64,000 nt of DNA from Pseudomonas sp. NFIX28 (GCF_900107395.1 NZ_FNPW01000007.1:186001-250000), one strand, 5' to 3'; shown: positions 38,354 through 48,693, counted from the stretch's first letter. A program made the numbers and translations. Notes: generated by a model from the sequence alone, not told the origin.

Positions 38354-39544
38354 ATGTCCGACGCCTCCCTCGCGCCGCTACGCCCCCTGGCCGATACTTC
38401 GCCCTCGGCCATAGTCGCCGGCTTCATCGCCATGATGACCGGCTACACCAGCTCCCTGGTGCTGATGTTCCAGGCCGGGCAAGCCGCCGGGCTGACCAGC
38501 GGGCAGATCTCCTCGTGGATCTGGGCCATTTCCATCGGCATGGCCGTGTGCAGCATCGGCCTGTCCTTGCGCTACCGCACGCCGATCACCATCGCCTGGT
38601 CGACCCCCGGCGCCGCGCTGCTGATTACCAGCCTGTCCGGCGTCAGCTACGGCGAAGCCATCGGTGCCTATATCACCTGTGCCGTGCTGGTGACCCTCTG
38701 CGGCCTCACCGGCAGTTTCGAACGCCTGGTCAAGCGCATCCCGGCCTCCCTCGCCGCGGCGCTGCTGGCGGGCATCCTGTTCAAGATCGGCAGCGAGATT
38801 TTCGTCGCCGCGCAGCACCGCACCGGCCTGGTGCTGGGCATGTTCTTCAGCTATCTGCTGGTCAAGCGCCTGTCGCCACGCTATGCGGTGCTGGCTGCGC
38901 TGCTGATCGGCACGTTGCTGGCCGGGGGCATGGGCCTGCTGGACTTCAGCGAATTCCACCTGCAGGTCGCCACGCCGGTCTGGACCACCCCGCACTTCTC
39001 CCTGGCGGCGACCATCAGCATCGGCATCCCGCTGTTCGTGGTGGCCATGACCTCGCAGAACATGCCCGGGGTCGCCGTGCTGCGCGCCGACGGCTACAAC
39101 GTCCCGGCCTCGCCGCTGATTACCGCCACCGGCGTCGCCTCGCTGCTGCTGGCACCGTTCGGCTCCCACGGCATCAACCTGGCAGCCATCAGCGCGGCAA
39201 TCTGCACCGGCCCGCATGCCCATGAAGACCGCGACAAGCGCTACACCGCGGCGGTCTGGTGCGGGATTTTCTACGGCATCGCCGGCATTTTCGGCGCGAC
39301 CCTGGCGGCCCTGTTCGCGGCATTGCCCAAGGAACTGGTGCTGTCGATCGCCGCCCTGGCGCTGTTCGGCTCGATCATCAACGGCTTGAGTATCGCCATG
39401 AGCCAAGTGCAGGAGCGCGAGGCAGCGCTGATCACCTTTATGGTGACCGCCTCAGGCCTGACCCTGTTTTCCATCGGCTCGGCATTCTGGGGCATCGTGG
39501 CCGGCGTGCTGACCCTGGCGATCCTCAACTGGAACAAGGAATGA
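38354..39544 (+). CDS. BenE-family inner-membrane symporter
   Basis: A 396-residue permease with about 12 transmembrane helices (for example IVAGFIAMMTGYTSSLVLMF and ISIGIPLFVVAMTSQNMPG). The motif TPGAALLITS and the SQNMPGVAVLRADGY segment are characteristic of the BenE benzoate/H+ symporter family, a branch of the nucleobase-ascorbate transporter fold. Beside guaD and xdh genes, a purine or related ring compound is as likely a substrate as benzoate. The upstream gap holds the divergent GntR promoter. A REP pair follows immediately. Confidence 0.88.
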   Translation: MSDASLAPLRPLADTSPSAIVAGFIAMMTGYTSSLVLMFQAGQAAGLTSGQISSWIWAISIGMAVCSIGLSLRYRTPITIAWSTPGAALLITSLSGVSYGEAIGAYITCAVLVTLCGLTGSFERLVKRIPASLAAALLAGILFKIGSEIFVAAQHRTGLVLGMFFSYLLVKRLSPRYAVLAALLIGTLLAGGMGLLDFSEFHLQVATPVWTTPHFSLAATISIGIPLFVVAMTSQNMPGVAVLRADGYNVPASPLITATGVASLLLAPFGSHGINLAAISAAICTGPHAHEDRDKRYTAAVWCGIFYGIAGIFGATLAALFAALPKELVLSIAALALFGSIINGLSIAMSQVQEREAALITFMVTASGLTLFSIGSAFWGIVAGVLTLAILNWNKE

Positions 39545-39547
39545 GCC

Positions 39548-39648
39548 TGTAGCCGCTGCCGCAGGCTGCGATCGCGACCGAAGGGCGTGCAAGGTCTCAA
39601 GATTGCTGAAGCCCTTCGGGCTTATCGCAGCCTACGGCAGCGGCTACA
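39548..39648. repeat. REP pair after the BenE-type gene
   Basis: TGTAGCCGCTGCCGCAGGCT begins 3 bp past the stop codon and faces an inverted copy ending GGCAGCGGCTACA. Confidence 0.9.
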
Positions 39649-39777
39649 ACCCGCCCACGGGAAATCCCGGGAAACAGGCCCGAGGCATATAAAAGTTGTG
39701 CGGGGAAATAAACAGAGAAAAGGCTGTACAGCGACAGCCATGAGCCGGCGGCCCGGACGGGCCGCCGACTCACTGCA

Positions 39778-40122
39778 TCAGGCTACCGGATTGATCGAGT
39801 TTTCCGGGTACCAGACGTCCAGCAGCGGGCTGACTTCAACGTTGGTCAGCTCGGTGCGGGCCTTGAGCCAGGCTTCGACCTTGGCACGTTGCTCTTCGCT
39901 GACCGAACCGCGCTTGCTCAGGCAAACCAGACCGAAGTCATCGCCACCTACATAGCCGAGGCCGTTGGCTTCCATCGCTTCTTTGAGGAACGCGTCGAGG
40001 AAAGCGTCAATAGCCTCTTCGGCCAGATCTTCTTTGAAATCCAGGTTCAGCTCAAAACCCAGCTCCTGAAATTCATCTACGCACAGTTTTTTGCGCAGAC
40101 GGCGGGAACGGTTAGTGGCCAT
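39778..40122 (-). CDS. yggL: YggL family (DUF469) ribosome-associated protein
   Basis: A 114-residue protein beginning MATNRSRRLRKKLCVDEFQELGF, the hallmark of YggL, which binds the 50S ribosomal subunit. The open frame extends 11 codons upstream, but the ATG at 40122 has GAGGA seven bases before it. The acidic middle (EDLAEEAIDAFLDAFLKEAME) and the GGDDFGLVCLSKRG segment are conserved. It is monocistronic and divergent from dacB with 235 bp between. Confidence 0.93.
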   Translation of the reverse strand: MATNRSRRLRKKLCVDEFQELGFELNLDFKEDLAEEAIDAFLDAFLKEAMEANGLGYVGGDDFGLVCLSKRGSVSEEQRAKVEAWLKARTELTNVEVSPLLDVWYPENSINPVA

Positions 40123-40357
40123 GGAACAATCCTCATAAGTAATAACGGGCGGCACTTTAACAGCTTAAGCAACCGATTGCCTGACTCTATGAGGGCCTTG
40201 GCCTGCCATTGGGAAAAAAATAGCGGATAAGCCCGCCGCGGCACGGCACAAGCCGCTATACCTTGGGGCATAATGCCGACACTTTCGTGACCACTGAGGG
40301 AATTTATCTTCATGCCCTCGTCTTTTTCTCCCCCTCGGCTGTAGGGTTTTACTTCAC

Positions 40358-41818
40358 ATGATCAAATCTTTACGTCCATTGCTGCTGGCCAGTTTTCTTC
40401 TGCCCCTGGCCATTTCCGCTTCTGCCGCCCCCGTCAACACCACCCTTTCGCCCAAGGTCCAGCAGGCCCTCAAGACCAGCAAGCTGCAAGACAACGCCTT
40501 GTCGCTGGTGATGATTCCGCTCAACGGCCCGGGCACGGCTACCGTTTACAACGCCGACGTGTCGGTCAACCCGGCCTCCACCATGAAACTGGTCACCACC
40601 TACGCGGCCCTGGAAATGCTTGGCCCGACCCACCAGTGGAAAACCGAGTTCTACACCGACGGCACCCTGAGCGGCGGCATCCTCAATGGCAACCTGTACC
40701 TCAAGGGCGGTGGCGACCCCAAGCTGAACATGGAGAAACTCTGGTTGCTGATGCGCGACCTGCGGGCCAACGGCGTGCAGCAAGTGACCGGCGATCTGGT
40801 GCTGGACCGCAATTTCTTCGTGCAACCGCAACTGCCGCAGTTCAACGACGATGGCAATGACGAGAACAAACCGTTCCTGGTCAAGCCTGACGCCCTGCTG
40901 GTCAACCTCAAGGCCCTGCGCTTCGTCGCGCGCAACGACTCGGGCAAGGTGCTGATTTCCGTCGAGCCGCCAATTGCCAGCATCCGCATCGACAATCAGG
41001 TCAAGGCCGTCGGCGGCAAACAGTGCACCGGCAACGTGCGCTACAACCCGGTCCCGCAGGCAGACGGCAGCGTCACCGTGACCGTCAACGGCCAGCTGGG
41101 CGACGGCTGCAGCTCGCAGACCTACCTGTCGCTGCTCGATCATGCGACCTATACCGCCGGCGCGGTACGGGCCATCTGGAAGGAGCTGGGCGGCAGCATC
41201 CAGGGCAAGGACCGCCTGGCCATCGTGCCATCGAGCGCCAAAGTGCTGGCCCGGGCCTTCTCGCCGGACCTGGCGGAGATCATTCGCGACATCAACAAAT
41301 ACAGTAACAACACCATGGCCCAGCAGCTGTTCCTCAGCCTCGGCGCGCAATACCGCACCGCGGCCGACGGCGACGATGCCAAGGCCGCGCAGCGGGTGGT
41401 ACGTCAGTGGCTGGCGAAAAAAGGCATCACCGCGCCGCACCTGGTGATGGAGAACGGTTCGGGCCTGTCCCGTGCCGAACGAGTCAGCGCCCGCGAACTG
41501 GCGTCCATGCTGCAAGCGGCCTGGAAAAGCCCGTACTCGGCGGAGTTCATCAGTTCGATGCCGATCGCCGGCATGGACGGCACCATGCGCAAGCGCCTGA
41601 AGCGCACCGCCATGACCGGTGAAGCCCACGTGAAGACCGGGACCCTGAACACCGTGCGCGCCATCGCCGGCTATAGCCGCGACAGCAACGGCAACACCTG
41701 GGCGGTGGTGGCGATTCTCAACGATCCGAAGCCTTGGGGCGCGTCCTCGGTGCTCGATCAGGTGCTGCTGGATCTGTACCGCCAGCCGAAACTGGCGACT
41801 ACCGCGTCGGCCCAGTAA
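40358..41818 (+). CDS. dacB: D-alanyl-D-alanine carboxypeptidase/endopeptidase (PBP4 family)
   Basis: A 486-residue periplasmic peptidoglycan hydrolase. The signal peptide is residues 1-23 (ending ISASAA). The active-site SxxK motif STMK places the nucleophile at Ser74 with Lys77. The SxN motif is in KYSNNTMAQQ and the KTG box in VKTGTLNTV near the C-terminus. It is a type 4 penicillin-binding protein with the usual insert domain between SxxK and SxN. In pseudomonads loss of PBP4 is known to trigger ampC induction. It is convergent with the diguanylate cyclase gene. Confidence 0.95.
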   Translation: MIKSLRPLLLASFLLPLAISASAAPVNTTLSPKVQQALKTSKLQDNALSLVMIPLNGPGTATVYNADVSVNPASTMKLVTTYAALEMLGPTHQWKTEFYTDGTLSGGILNGNLYLKGGGDPKLNMEKLWLLMRDLRANGVQQVTGDLVLDRNFFVQPQLPQFNDDGNDENKPFLVKPDALLVNLKALRFVARNDSGKVLISVEPPIASIRIDNQVKAVGGKQCTGNVRYNPVPQADGSVTVTVNGQLGDGCSSQTYLSLLDHATYTAGAVRAIWKELGGSIQGKDRLAIVPSSAKVLARAFSPDLAEIIRDINKYSNNTMAQQLFLSLGAQYRTAADGDDAKAAQRVVRQWLAKKGITAPHLVMENGSGLSRAERVSARELASMLQAAWKSPYSAEFISSMPIAGMDGTMRKRLKRTAMTGEAHVKTGTLNTVRAIAGYSRDSNGNTWAVVAILNDPKPWGASSVLDQVLLDLYRQPKLATTASAQ

Positions 41819-41876
41819 GCCGCCTTTCGCTGGCGGCGCGAGGGCAACCTCGCGCCGCCCCGCTGCCGCTCCCCGC

Positions 41877-44282
41877 CTACTCCATTTCGACCTCGATCCG
41901 GTCGCGCCCCGCCTGCTTGGCCGCATAAACCCCGGAATCCGCCCGTAGCAACAGCCCGTCGGCGCCTTCGTGCTCCCGCCAGCTGGCAATGCCAAAACTG
42001 GCAGTGACCACGCCCACGCCCTCGATCGGCGAGCTGCGCAGCGCGCGCCACAGCTCCTCGGCCAGCACATAGGCCTGCTGGCCGTCGGTATCCGGGCACA
42101 ACACCATGAACTCTTCGCCGCCCAGCCGGCAAAACACATCGGTGCGCCGCAGGCGATGGCTGATGCGCTCACACACAGCGCGCAGCACCCGATCGCCGAT
42201 GGCATGCCCATGCTGGTCGTTGATCCGCTTGAAGTGATCGACATCCAGCATGATCACCGCCAGGTTGCCCGCCCCGCGCTCGAGCCGCGCCATTTCGGTC
42301 TGCAGCCGCTCCTGGAAATAACGTCGGTTGTGGATACCGGTCAGCGAGTCGGTGACCGAGAGCGCGCGCAATTCCTCCTCCACCCGCTTGAGATCGGAGA
42401 TATCCGACAGATAGCCATGCCACAGCACCCCGCCGCCCGCGAGCTTTTCCGGGGTCGCTTCGCCGCGTATCCAGCGCAGGCCGCGCTGCGGCAACCGCAC
42501 CCGATATTCTTCGCGCCAGGGGCTGAGTTTTTTTGCCGAGGTCCAGATAGAGCTGCGCACGCGGGCCACATCGTCCGGGTGAATGCGCTCGAACACCGGG
42601 TTGGCATCCAGCTGCAACTGCAGCGGATCGATCTCATAGATGTCGCGGATGCCGTCACTGACGTAGGTGAAGCTGGAATGGCCTTCGGCATCCATCTGGA
42701 ACTGATAGATCGCCCCCGGCACATGGGCGCTGAGTTTCTTCAGCAGATGATCACGGGCCGCCAGCGCCTCGTGGACCCGCTTGCGTTCGGTGATGTCGAT
42801 GCAGATGGCTAAGTGGCCGACCCATAGCCCGTGATCGTCCATGACCGGGGTAGCCAGCATGTTCACCAGCAGATAACTGCCATCGCGGCGTACCAGGGTC
42901 CACTCGCGGGTCTCCTCGCCCCGCTCTTCGGAACCGTCCACCAGCATCGCCTGGCACATGGGGATCTGCCGGCCGTAACGCTGGCTCAGCACTTGTGCGC
43001 GCACAGTCAACTCCGCGGGCAAGTGCAGGCTCTCCAGAGTCAGGTGCCCCACCACTTCCAGGCTTTTGTAGCCAAGCATATGTTCGGCGCCGGCATTGAA
43101 GGTGCTGATCACCCCCCGCAGGTCCGTGGCGATGATCGCCACCTGGGTCGCCGCATTAAGCACGCTGCGCAGCTGCCCATGGGTGCCGCGCAACTCCTGC
43201 TCCCTGACCCGCAGTTCCTCGGTGCGCTGCTCCACCAGCCGCAGCGCCCGCTGCCGCTGGCTGACCAGGACATACAGCAAGGCACTGAGCAGCAGGCTCA
43301 GCAACGTGCCCAGGACCACCTGGCTGAACACCGAAGAATGGTTGGCCTGGAGGAACACCGCGCTGGGGCGGATGTTCACCTGGTAATCATGATCGGCCAG
43401 GCTCAGCACCCGGCTTACCGCCAGCGGGCTGGCCCCAGGGCCGTTGCTCGACTCATAGAGCAGGCCGTGCGGCCCGGCGGTCGACAGGTCGATGATCTGC
43501 ACAAACAAGTTGTCGTGACTCTGCTCGGGCAGGCCATCGACCACCAGCTGGCGCATGCTGATCACCGCGATCACATAACCGTAAGGTTCGGGGGGCGACA
43601 TGGCCGAGTCGGCACGCAGGCTGACGGGAGTCGCCAGGATGATGCCGCGCGCGTAGGAAGGCTCCACGCCGACTAAACGTACCGGCTGCGAAACCGCCGC
43701 GCCAGCGCGCAACCGCGCCCGCTCGAGGGTCTCGCGACGCGTCGGCTGGGCCAGCAGATCAAAACCCAGGGGCGAACCCAGCGGGCTTTGGGTCTGGCTG
43801 TAGAGCACCGGCACATACTCCTCGCGCTGGGCAGCGCGCTGCAGCTTGCCGTCGGCATTCAGGTCGGCGATGAAATAATCCGACGCCCCCTGTTCCTGCG
43901 CCATGCGCTCGAACACCCCACGCTCGGCACCGCTGACGCGCGGCGCCCAGGCGTAGGCCTGGGTGCGATGCAAGAGGGGTTTGGTGTAGCCGTCGAAGTC
44001 CTGGCGCGAGACCGCGCCGGAATTGATGAAAAAGCGCTTGAGGCCATCCAGGCGCTGCTCCTGATCCTCGAAGCGCTCTTCAATGCGGCTGTAACGTTCG
44101 CTGGCCAGCAGTTGGAAGCGTTGCCGCAGCTGTTGCTGATACAGATTGAGGGTCGACCAGGCCAGCAGCCCGGTCAACACACATCCAAACAGCAATACCA
44201 GGAACGCGACCAGCCAGGCCGACACGTCTTCGCTGATGAAGCCCAAGATTTTCGGGCGTACCGAGTGCAACGACATAAGCAA
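41877..44282 (-). CDS. CHASE-PAS-PAS-GGDEF membrane diguanylate cyclase
   Basis: An 801-residue sensory enzyme. An N-terminal helix (WLVAFLVLLFGCVLTGLLAW) and a second (VVLGTLLSLLLSALLYVLV, near 330) enclose a periplasmic CHASE domain. Two PAS/PAC modules follow, then a C-terminal GGDEF domain with the intact cyclase motif GGEEF and an inhibitory RxxD site (RRTD) five residues upstream. It should synthesise cyclic-di-GMP from two GTP in response to a periplasmic ligand. The domain order is typical of Pseudomonas. No EAL domain is present. It is on the minus strand between dacB and rlmKL. Confidence 0.92.
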   Translation of the reverse strand: MLMSLHSVRPKILGFISEDVSAWLVAFLVLLFGCVLTGLLAWSTLNLYQQQLRQRFQLLASERYSRIEERFEDQEQRLDGLKRFFINSGAVSRQDFDGYTKPLLHRTQAYAWAPRVSGAERGVFERMAQEQGASDYFIADLNADGKLQRAAQREEYVPVLYSQTQSPLGSPLGFDLLAQPTRRETLERARLRAGAAVSQPVRLVGVEPSYARGIILATPVSLRADSAMSPPEPYGYVIAVISMRQLVVDGLPEQSHDNLFVQIIDLSTAGPHGLLYESSNGPGASPLAVSRVLSLADHDYQVNIRPSAVFLQANHSSVFSQVVLGTLLSLLLSALLYVLVSQRQRALRLVEQRTEELRVREQELRGTHGQLRSVLNAATQVAIIATDLRGVISTFNAGAEHMLGYKSLEVVGHLTLESLHLPAELTVRAQVLSQRYGRQIPMCQAMLVDGSEERGEETREWTLVRRDGSYLLVNMLATPVMDDHGLWVGHLAICIDITERKRVHEALAARDHLLKKLSAHVPGAIYQFQMDAEGHSSFTYVSDGIRDIYEIDPLQLQLDANPVFERIHPDDVARVRSSIWTSAKKLSPWREEYRVRLPQRGLRWIRGEATPEKLAGGGVLWHGYLSDISDLKRVEEELRALSVTDSLTGIHNRRYFQERLQTEMARLERGAGNLAVIMLDVDHFKRINDQHGHAIGDRVLRAVCERISHRLRRTDVFCRLGGEEFMVLCPDTDGQQAYVLAEELWRALRSSPIEGVGVVTASFGIASWREHEGADGLLLRADSGVYAAKQAGRDRIEVEME

Positions 44283-44363
44283 AACTCATAACGCCAGCGA
44301 ACGTGAGCGTCACATGGGCATGCATTGAGTTATAGCTATTAGCCACTAATTTGGCTAGAGCAA

Positions 44364-44386
44364 AGAGCCTTGAAAATCAAGGCTCT
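44364..44386 (-). terminator. Intrinsic terminator after rlmKL
   Basis: A perfect 10-bp stem AGAGCCTTGA / TCAAGGCTCT lies 18 bp past the rlmKL stop on the minus strand and is followed by TTGCTC. The T-run is short. Confidence 0.7.
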
Positions 44387-44403
44387 GTGGATCCAATCAA
44401 CTG

Positions 44404-46674
44404 TCAGCGGGCGGTGATTTTCCAGGCTCGGTGGATCTTGCCGTTACGGGCAAAATCCGGGTCGATGGTCTTGGCGGTGATTTCCTCGACGCAGTAGCGC
44501 GCCGCCAGGTTTTCCTCGAGCTGGAACTTGCGGAAGTTGTTGGAGAAATACAGCACGCCACCGCTGGCCAGACGGGCCATGGCCAGGTCGAGCAGCTGCA
44601 CGTGGTCGCGCTGCACGTCGAAAACCCCTTCCATGCGCTTGGAGTTGGAGAAGGTCGGCGGGTCGATGAAGATCAGGTCGAACTCATCGCGGCAGGTCTC
44701 CAGCCAGGCCATGACATCGCCCTGCTCCAGGCGGTTCTTGTCGGAGAAACCGTTGAGCGACAGATTGCGCCGCGCCCAGTCCAGGTAGGTTTTCGACAAG
44801 TCGACGCTGGTGGTGCTGCGCGCCCCGCCCTTGGCCGCGTGCACACTGGCGGTGGCGGTGTAGCAGAACAGGTTGAGGAAACGCTTGCCGGCGGCCTCTT
44901 TCTGGATCCGCAGGCGCATCGGCCGGTGGTCCAGGAACAGCCCGGTGTCGAGATAATCGGTGAGGTTGACCAGCAGCTTCACGCCGCCTTCGCTGACCTC
45001 GGTGAACTTGCCCTGGGCGCTCTGGCGCTCGTACTGCTTGGTGCCGCTCTGGCGTTCGCGGCGCTTGATCACCACCCGGCTCTTGTCGACGTTCAGCGCC
45101 TGCGGAATCGCCGCCAGGGCATCGAACAAGCGAGCCTGGGCCTTTTCCGGATCGATGGATTTCGGCGCGGCGTATTCCTGCACGTGCACCCAGTCGTGGT
45201 ACAGGTCGATGGCCAGGGAATACTCCGGCATGTCGGCGTCATAGACGCGATAGCACTCGACGCCTTCGCGCTTGGCCCACTTGCCCAGCGCCTTGAGGTT
45301 CTTCTGTAGGCGGTTGGCGAACATTTGCCCGCCTTCGCTCAGGCGCGCCTGCTCGACCACGGGGGCTGGCGCTGGCGCCGGCTTGATCGGGTTGCCGTTC
45401 TTGTTGTACTGGCGCTCCTGCGGGACCAGCGGCGCCTTGTCGGCCTCGGCCTGTTCGCGTTCGATCTGCCGCTGTTCCGGGGTACGCCGCTCGCCGGTAA
45501 CGAACTGGTCCGGCTGCACCTTGATCAGCAACAGCTTGCACGGCAGGGCGCCGTTCCAGAACGAATACTGCTTGTGGCTGCGAATACCCATGCGCTTGCC
45601 CAGGTCCGGCGCGCCGGTGAACACCGCGGCTTCCCAGCCCAGGCAGGCCTGGCGCAGGCGTTCGCCGAGGTTCTGGTAGAGGTACAGCAGGCTGGCCTCG
45701 TCACCCAGGCGCTCGCCGTAGGGCGGGTTGCTGATGACCAGGCCTTTCTGGTTCTGGTCCGGGCGCGGCTCGAAAGTCGCCACTTCGCCCTGGTAGATCT
45801 TGATCCACTCGCTGAGGCCGGCGCGCTCGACGTTGTTGCGCCCTGGCTGGATCAGCCGTGGGTCGGCTTCGTAACCGCGAATCCACAACGGCGGCTTGGC
45901 CAGGCCGGCCTGGGCCCGCGCCAGGGCTTCCTCGTGCAGCTTGCGCCACAGGGCCGGCACATGGCCAAGCCAGGCGGTGAAGCCCCACTGTTCGCGCTTG
46001 AGGTTGGGGGCGATATCGGCGGCGATCATCGCTGCTTCCACCAAGAAGGTCCCCACGCCGCACATCGGGTCGGCCAGGGCGCCGCCATTGGCGGCGATAC
46101 GCGGCCAGCCGGAACGAATCAGGATCGCCGCCGCGAGGTTTTCCTTCAGCGGCGCCGCGCCCTGCTGCAGGCGATAGCCGCGCTGGTGCAGGCTGTGGCC
46201 GGACAGGTCGAGGGAGAGAATGGCTTCGCCGCGATCCAGGCGCAGGTGAATGCGCAGGTCCGGGTTGAGCTTGTCGATCGATGGGCGCTCGCCGCTTGGC
46301 GTGCGCAGCCTGTCGACGATGGCGTCCTTGACCTTCAAGGCGCCGAAGTGAGTGTTGTCGATGCCCGAGCCGTGGCCGCTGAACTCCACCGCCAGGGTGC
46401 CGTCCGCCAGCATATGGTCCTGCCAGTCGACGTCGTGCACGCCGTGGTAGAGGTCTTCGGCATTTTTCATGGGGAAGCGCTTGAGTACCAGCAGCACTCG
46501 GTTGGCCAGTCGCGACCAGAGGCACAGGCGGTAGGCGGTCTCCATGTCGGCCATGCCGCGCACGGCCGAGGTGTGTTCGCGCGCTTCTTCAAGGCCAAGC
46601 CCGGCGGCTTCCTCGATGAGCAGGCCTTCAAGGCCTTTGGGACAGGTGAGGAAGAGTTCGTAGCGATCCGACAT
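44404..46674 (-). CDS. rlmL: Bifunctional 23S rRNA methyltransferase RlmKL
   Basis: A 756-residue fusion of two methyltransferases that modify helix 74 of 23S rRNA: RlmL (m2G2445) in the N-terminal half and RlmK (m7G2069) in the C-terminal half. The N-terminal THUMP domain is followed by ADPMCGVGTFLVEAA and the catalytic ISNPPYGERLG. The C-terminal half has LNLFCYTATASVHAAKGGA and FIDPPTFSNSKRM. Between them lies a Gln/Pro/Ala-rich linker. Length agrees with the fused enzyme of other gammaproteobacteria. It is a single gene, with rmf divergent upstream after 555 bp. Confidence 0.96.
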   Translation of the reverse strand: MSDRYELFLTCPKGLEGLLIEEAAGLGLEEAREHTSAVRGMADMETAYRLCLWSRLANRVLLVLKRFPMKNAEDLYHGVHDVDWQDHMLADGTLAVEFSGHGSGIDNTHFGALKVKDAIVDRLRTPSGERPSIDKLNPDLRIHLRLDRGEAILSLDLSGHSLHQRGYRLQQGAAPLKENLAAAILIRSGWPRIAANGGALADPMCGVGTFLVEAAMIAADIAPNLKREQWGFTAWLGHVPALWRKLHEEALARAQAGLAKPPLWIRGYEADPRLIQPGRNNVERAGLSEWIKIYQGEVATFEPRPDQNQKGLVISNPPYGERLGDEASLLYLYQNLGERLRQACLGWEAAVFTGAPDLGKRMGIRSHKQYSFWNGALPCKLLLIKVQPDQFVTGERRTPEQRQIEREQAEADKAPLVPQERQYNKNGNPIKPAPAPAPVVEQARLSEGGQMFANRLQKNLKALGKWAKREGVECYRVYDADMPEYSLAIDLYHDWVHVQEYAAPKSIDPEKAQARLFDALAAIPQALNVDKSRVVIKRRERQSGTKQYERQSAQGKFTEVSEGGVKLLVNLTDYLDTGLFLDHRPMRLRIQKEAAGKRFLNLFCYTATASVHAAKGGARSTTSVDLSKTYLDWARRNLSLNGFSDKNRLEQGDVMAWLETCRDEFDLIFIDPPTFSNSKRMEGVFDVQRDHVQLLDLAMARLASGGVLYFSNNFRKFQLEENLAARYCVEEITAKTIDPDFARNGKIHRAWKITAR

Positions 46675-47229
46675 GGGAGTTCAGGGCCTTTAGCAATAAG
46701 TGAACGGACAACGCATCGTCCGCCCGGTTTTCAATCAAGCGCTTTTCTTGAAGAGCGCTCGCGTGGCACGAATCTGTGCCGTCCCGCCCCTGCCGTTCAG
46801 CTCGCTGCTAGCGGTGACCGCTGGGGTCAAAAGAGCTTAGATGCCGGGGCAGATAAAAAAGTCAGCGTAACAAAAGGTCATGACTTGACCTTTCATCGAA
46901 TAATACCTGAGTGCAACGGAGTGACATTCTCACTAAAGCATTAAGCCCATCATCCAGTAAGAGGCTGATCATAGCGAGGTTTGCCCGATTACCCGATGTG
47001 AAACAGGCCGTTCTTATGGCCTTAGCATCATTATCGTTACGTCCTTATGACAAAACGATCATTCCCTCGCTGTGGCGCATTGGTTAGAAATCAACTCAGG
47101 TTGGCGCCGCAATGACGCCAACACCACGCTCGCGACGCCGGCAGCGAGCACCAACGGCAGAAGCATTCTGCCCGGCCTCAAACGAGGCCGACGGGACATA
47201 AGACAGTCAACAAGTGAGGGAAACACCCT
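46675..47229. other. Long control region between rlmKL and rmf
   Basis: No supportable gene is seen in 555 bp. A minus-strand frame at 47059-47199 (46 codons with one hydrophobic stretch) lacks a ribosome-binding site. Dyads are visible at 46738-46759 (AGCGCTTTTC/GAAGAGCGCT, 9 of 10 pairs), 47100-47122 (GTTGGCG/CGCCAAC) and 47173-47190 (CGGCCTC/GAGGCCG). The growth-phase control of rmf is probably located here. Confidence 0.5.
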
Positions 47230-47445
47230 ATGAGAAGACTTAAGCGTGATCCGTTGGAAAGAGCATTTTTGCGCGGATATCAGTATGGCGTTCATGGCAA
47301 GTCCCGTGAGCTTTGCCCCTTTACTCTACCGTCAGTACGCCAAGCCTGGATCAATGGCTGGCGCGAAGGACGCGGCGACAACTGGGACGGTATGACCGGC
47401 ACTGCGGGAATCCACAGACTCAACGAACTTCACGCCGTCGGCTAA
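47230..47445 (+). CDS. rmf: Ribosome modulation factor
   Basis: A 71-residue basic protein that pairs 70S ribosomes into inactive 100S dimers in stationary phase. The sequence MRRLKRDPLERAFLRGYQYG, then GKSRELCPF, RQAWINGWREGRGDNWDG, is the complete RMF signature. The ribosome-binding site AGTGAGGG precedes the ATG. It is monocistronic, with a strong intrinsic terminator at 47532-47556. The short C-terminal extension (MTGTAGIHRLNELHAVG) is common in Pseudomonas. Confidence 0.97.
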   Translation: MRRLKRDPLERAFLRGYQYGVHGKSRELCPFTLPSVRQAWINGWREGRGDNWDGMTGTAGIHRLNELHAVG

Positions 47446-47531
47446 AACAGGGCACACACTCCGACACTAAAACCTGAATACGTAACGACTTAACCACGCT
47501 CGTCCCATCCGGACGGCGGGCTGCGGCCCAG

Positions 47532-47556
47532 GGGCTCCTTCGAGGAGCCCTTTTTA
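47532..47556 (+). terminator. Intrinsic terminator after rmf
   Basis: GGGCTCCT-TCG-AGGAGCCC is an 8-bp perfect stem followed by TTTTTAA. Confidence 0.95.
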
Positions 47557-47580
47557 ATGGCCGCGCCGAAAGCAGCGCGC

Positions 47581-48600
47581 TTAGCGCAACGCCGCGATCG
47601 CGTCCACCGACTCGCGAATCAGCGCCGGCCCCTTGTAGATGAAGCCCGAATACAATTGCACCAGGCTGGCACCGGCAGCGATCTTTTCCGCCGCGTGCTT
47701 GCCTTCGGTGATGCCGCCCACCGCGATGATCGGCAAACGTCCGCCCAGCTCGCCCGCGAGTACTTTCACGGTGTGGGTGCTCTTGTCGCGCACTGGCGCG
47801 CCGGACAGGCCGCCCGCCTCGTCGCCATGCTCCAGCCCTTCCACGCCGACACGGCTTAAGGTGGTGTTGGTGGCGATGACCGCGTCCATCCCGGTCTCGA
47901 TCAGCGCTTGCGCCACTTCGGCGGTTTCTTCGTCGGTCATGTCCGGGGCGATCTTGATCGCCAACGGCACCCGCTTGCCGTGCTGCACCGCCAGTTCCTG
48001 CTGACGCTGGCTGAGGGCGCCGAGCAGCTGCTTGAGCGACTCGCCGAATTGCAGGCTGCGCAGGCCCGGGGTGTTGGGCGAACTGACGTTGACCGTCACA
48101 TAGCTGGCGTGGGCATACACCTTGTCCAGGCAGATCAGGTAGTCATCCACCGCGCGTTCGACCGGGGTGTCGAAGTTCTTGCCGATGTTGATCCCCAACA
48201 CGCCCTTGTACTTGGCCGCCGCCACCCGCGCCAGCAGGTGATCGACGCCCAGGTTGTTGAAACCCATGCGGTTGATGATCGCCTCGGCTTCCGGCAGGCG
48301 GAAGATCCGCGGCTTGGGGTTGCCCGGCTGCGGACGCGGGGTGATGGTGCCGATCTCGACGAACCCGAAGCCCAGCTGGGCGAAGCCGTCGATGGCCGCG
48401 CCGTTCTTGTCCAGGCCGGCCGCGAGGCCCACCGGGTTGGGGAAATCCAGGCCCATGACGTTCACCGGCATCTGCGCCGGCGCCTTGCACAGCAAGCCAT
48501 TGAGGCCCAAACGCCCGCCCGCGCCGATCAGGTCCAGGGACAGATCGTGGGAGGTTTCCGGGGAGAGTTTGAACAACAGCTGGCGGGCCAGGGTATACAT
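47581..48600 (-). CDS. pyrD: Dihydroorotate dehydrogenase (quinone), class 2
   Basis: A 339-residue membrane-associated flavoprotein that oxidises dihydroorotate to orotate in pyrimidine synthesis and passes electrons to ubiquinone. The N-terminal helix ([22 protein letters not shown]) provides membrane contact. FMN-binding and catalytic segments are [21 protein letters not shown] (catalytic Ser in NVSSPN), KIAPD and the C-terminal IAVGGI and [11 protein letters not shown]. The enzyme is complete and of normal length. It is convergent with rmf and divergent from nasS. Confidence 0.96.
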   Translation of the reverse strand: MYTLARQLLFKLSPETSHDLSLDLIGAGGRLGLNGLLCKAPAQMPVNVMGLDFPNPVGLAAGLDKNGAAIDGFAQLGFGFVEIGTITPRPQPGNPKPRIFRLPEAEAIINRMGFNNLGVDHLLARVAAAKYKGVLGINIGKNFDTPVERAVDDYLICLDKVYAHASYVTVNVSSPNTPGLRSLQFGESLKQLLGALSQRQQELAVQHGKRVPLAIKIAPDMTDEETAEVAQALIETGMDAVIATNTTLSRVGVEGLEHGDEAGGLSGAPVRDKSTHTVKVLAGELGGRLPIIAVGGITEGKHAAEKIAAGASLVQLYSGFIYKGPALIRESVDAIAALR

Positions 48601-48693
48601 GGGCGGGCTTGACTCGGTGGCGGCGAAATGAGGCGGCGATTATAGCCGGGCATGAGCCCCGCAGGCGAGGCACGCGGCGAAATCAGCGGTGAA

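Noticed and set aside
47059..47199. 46-codon minus-strand frame with one hydrophobic stretch before rmf
   Set aside because: No ribosome-binding site and it overlaps dyads of the probable rmf control region; I could not support it as a gene.
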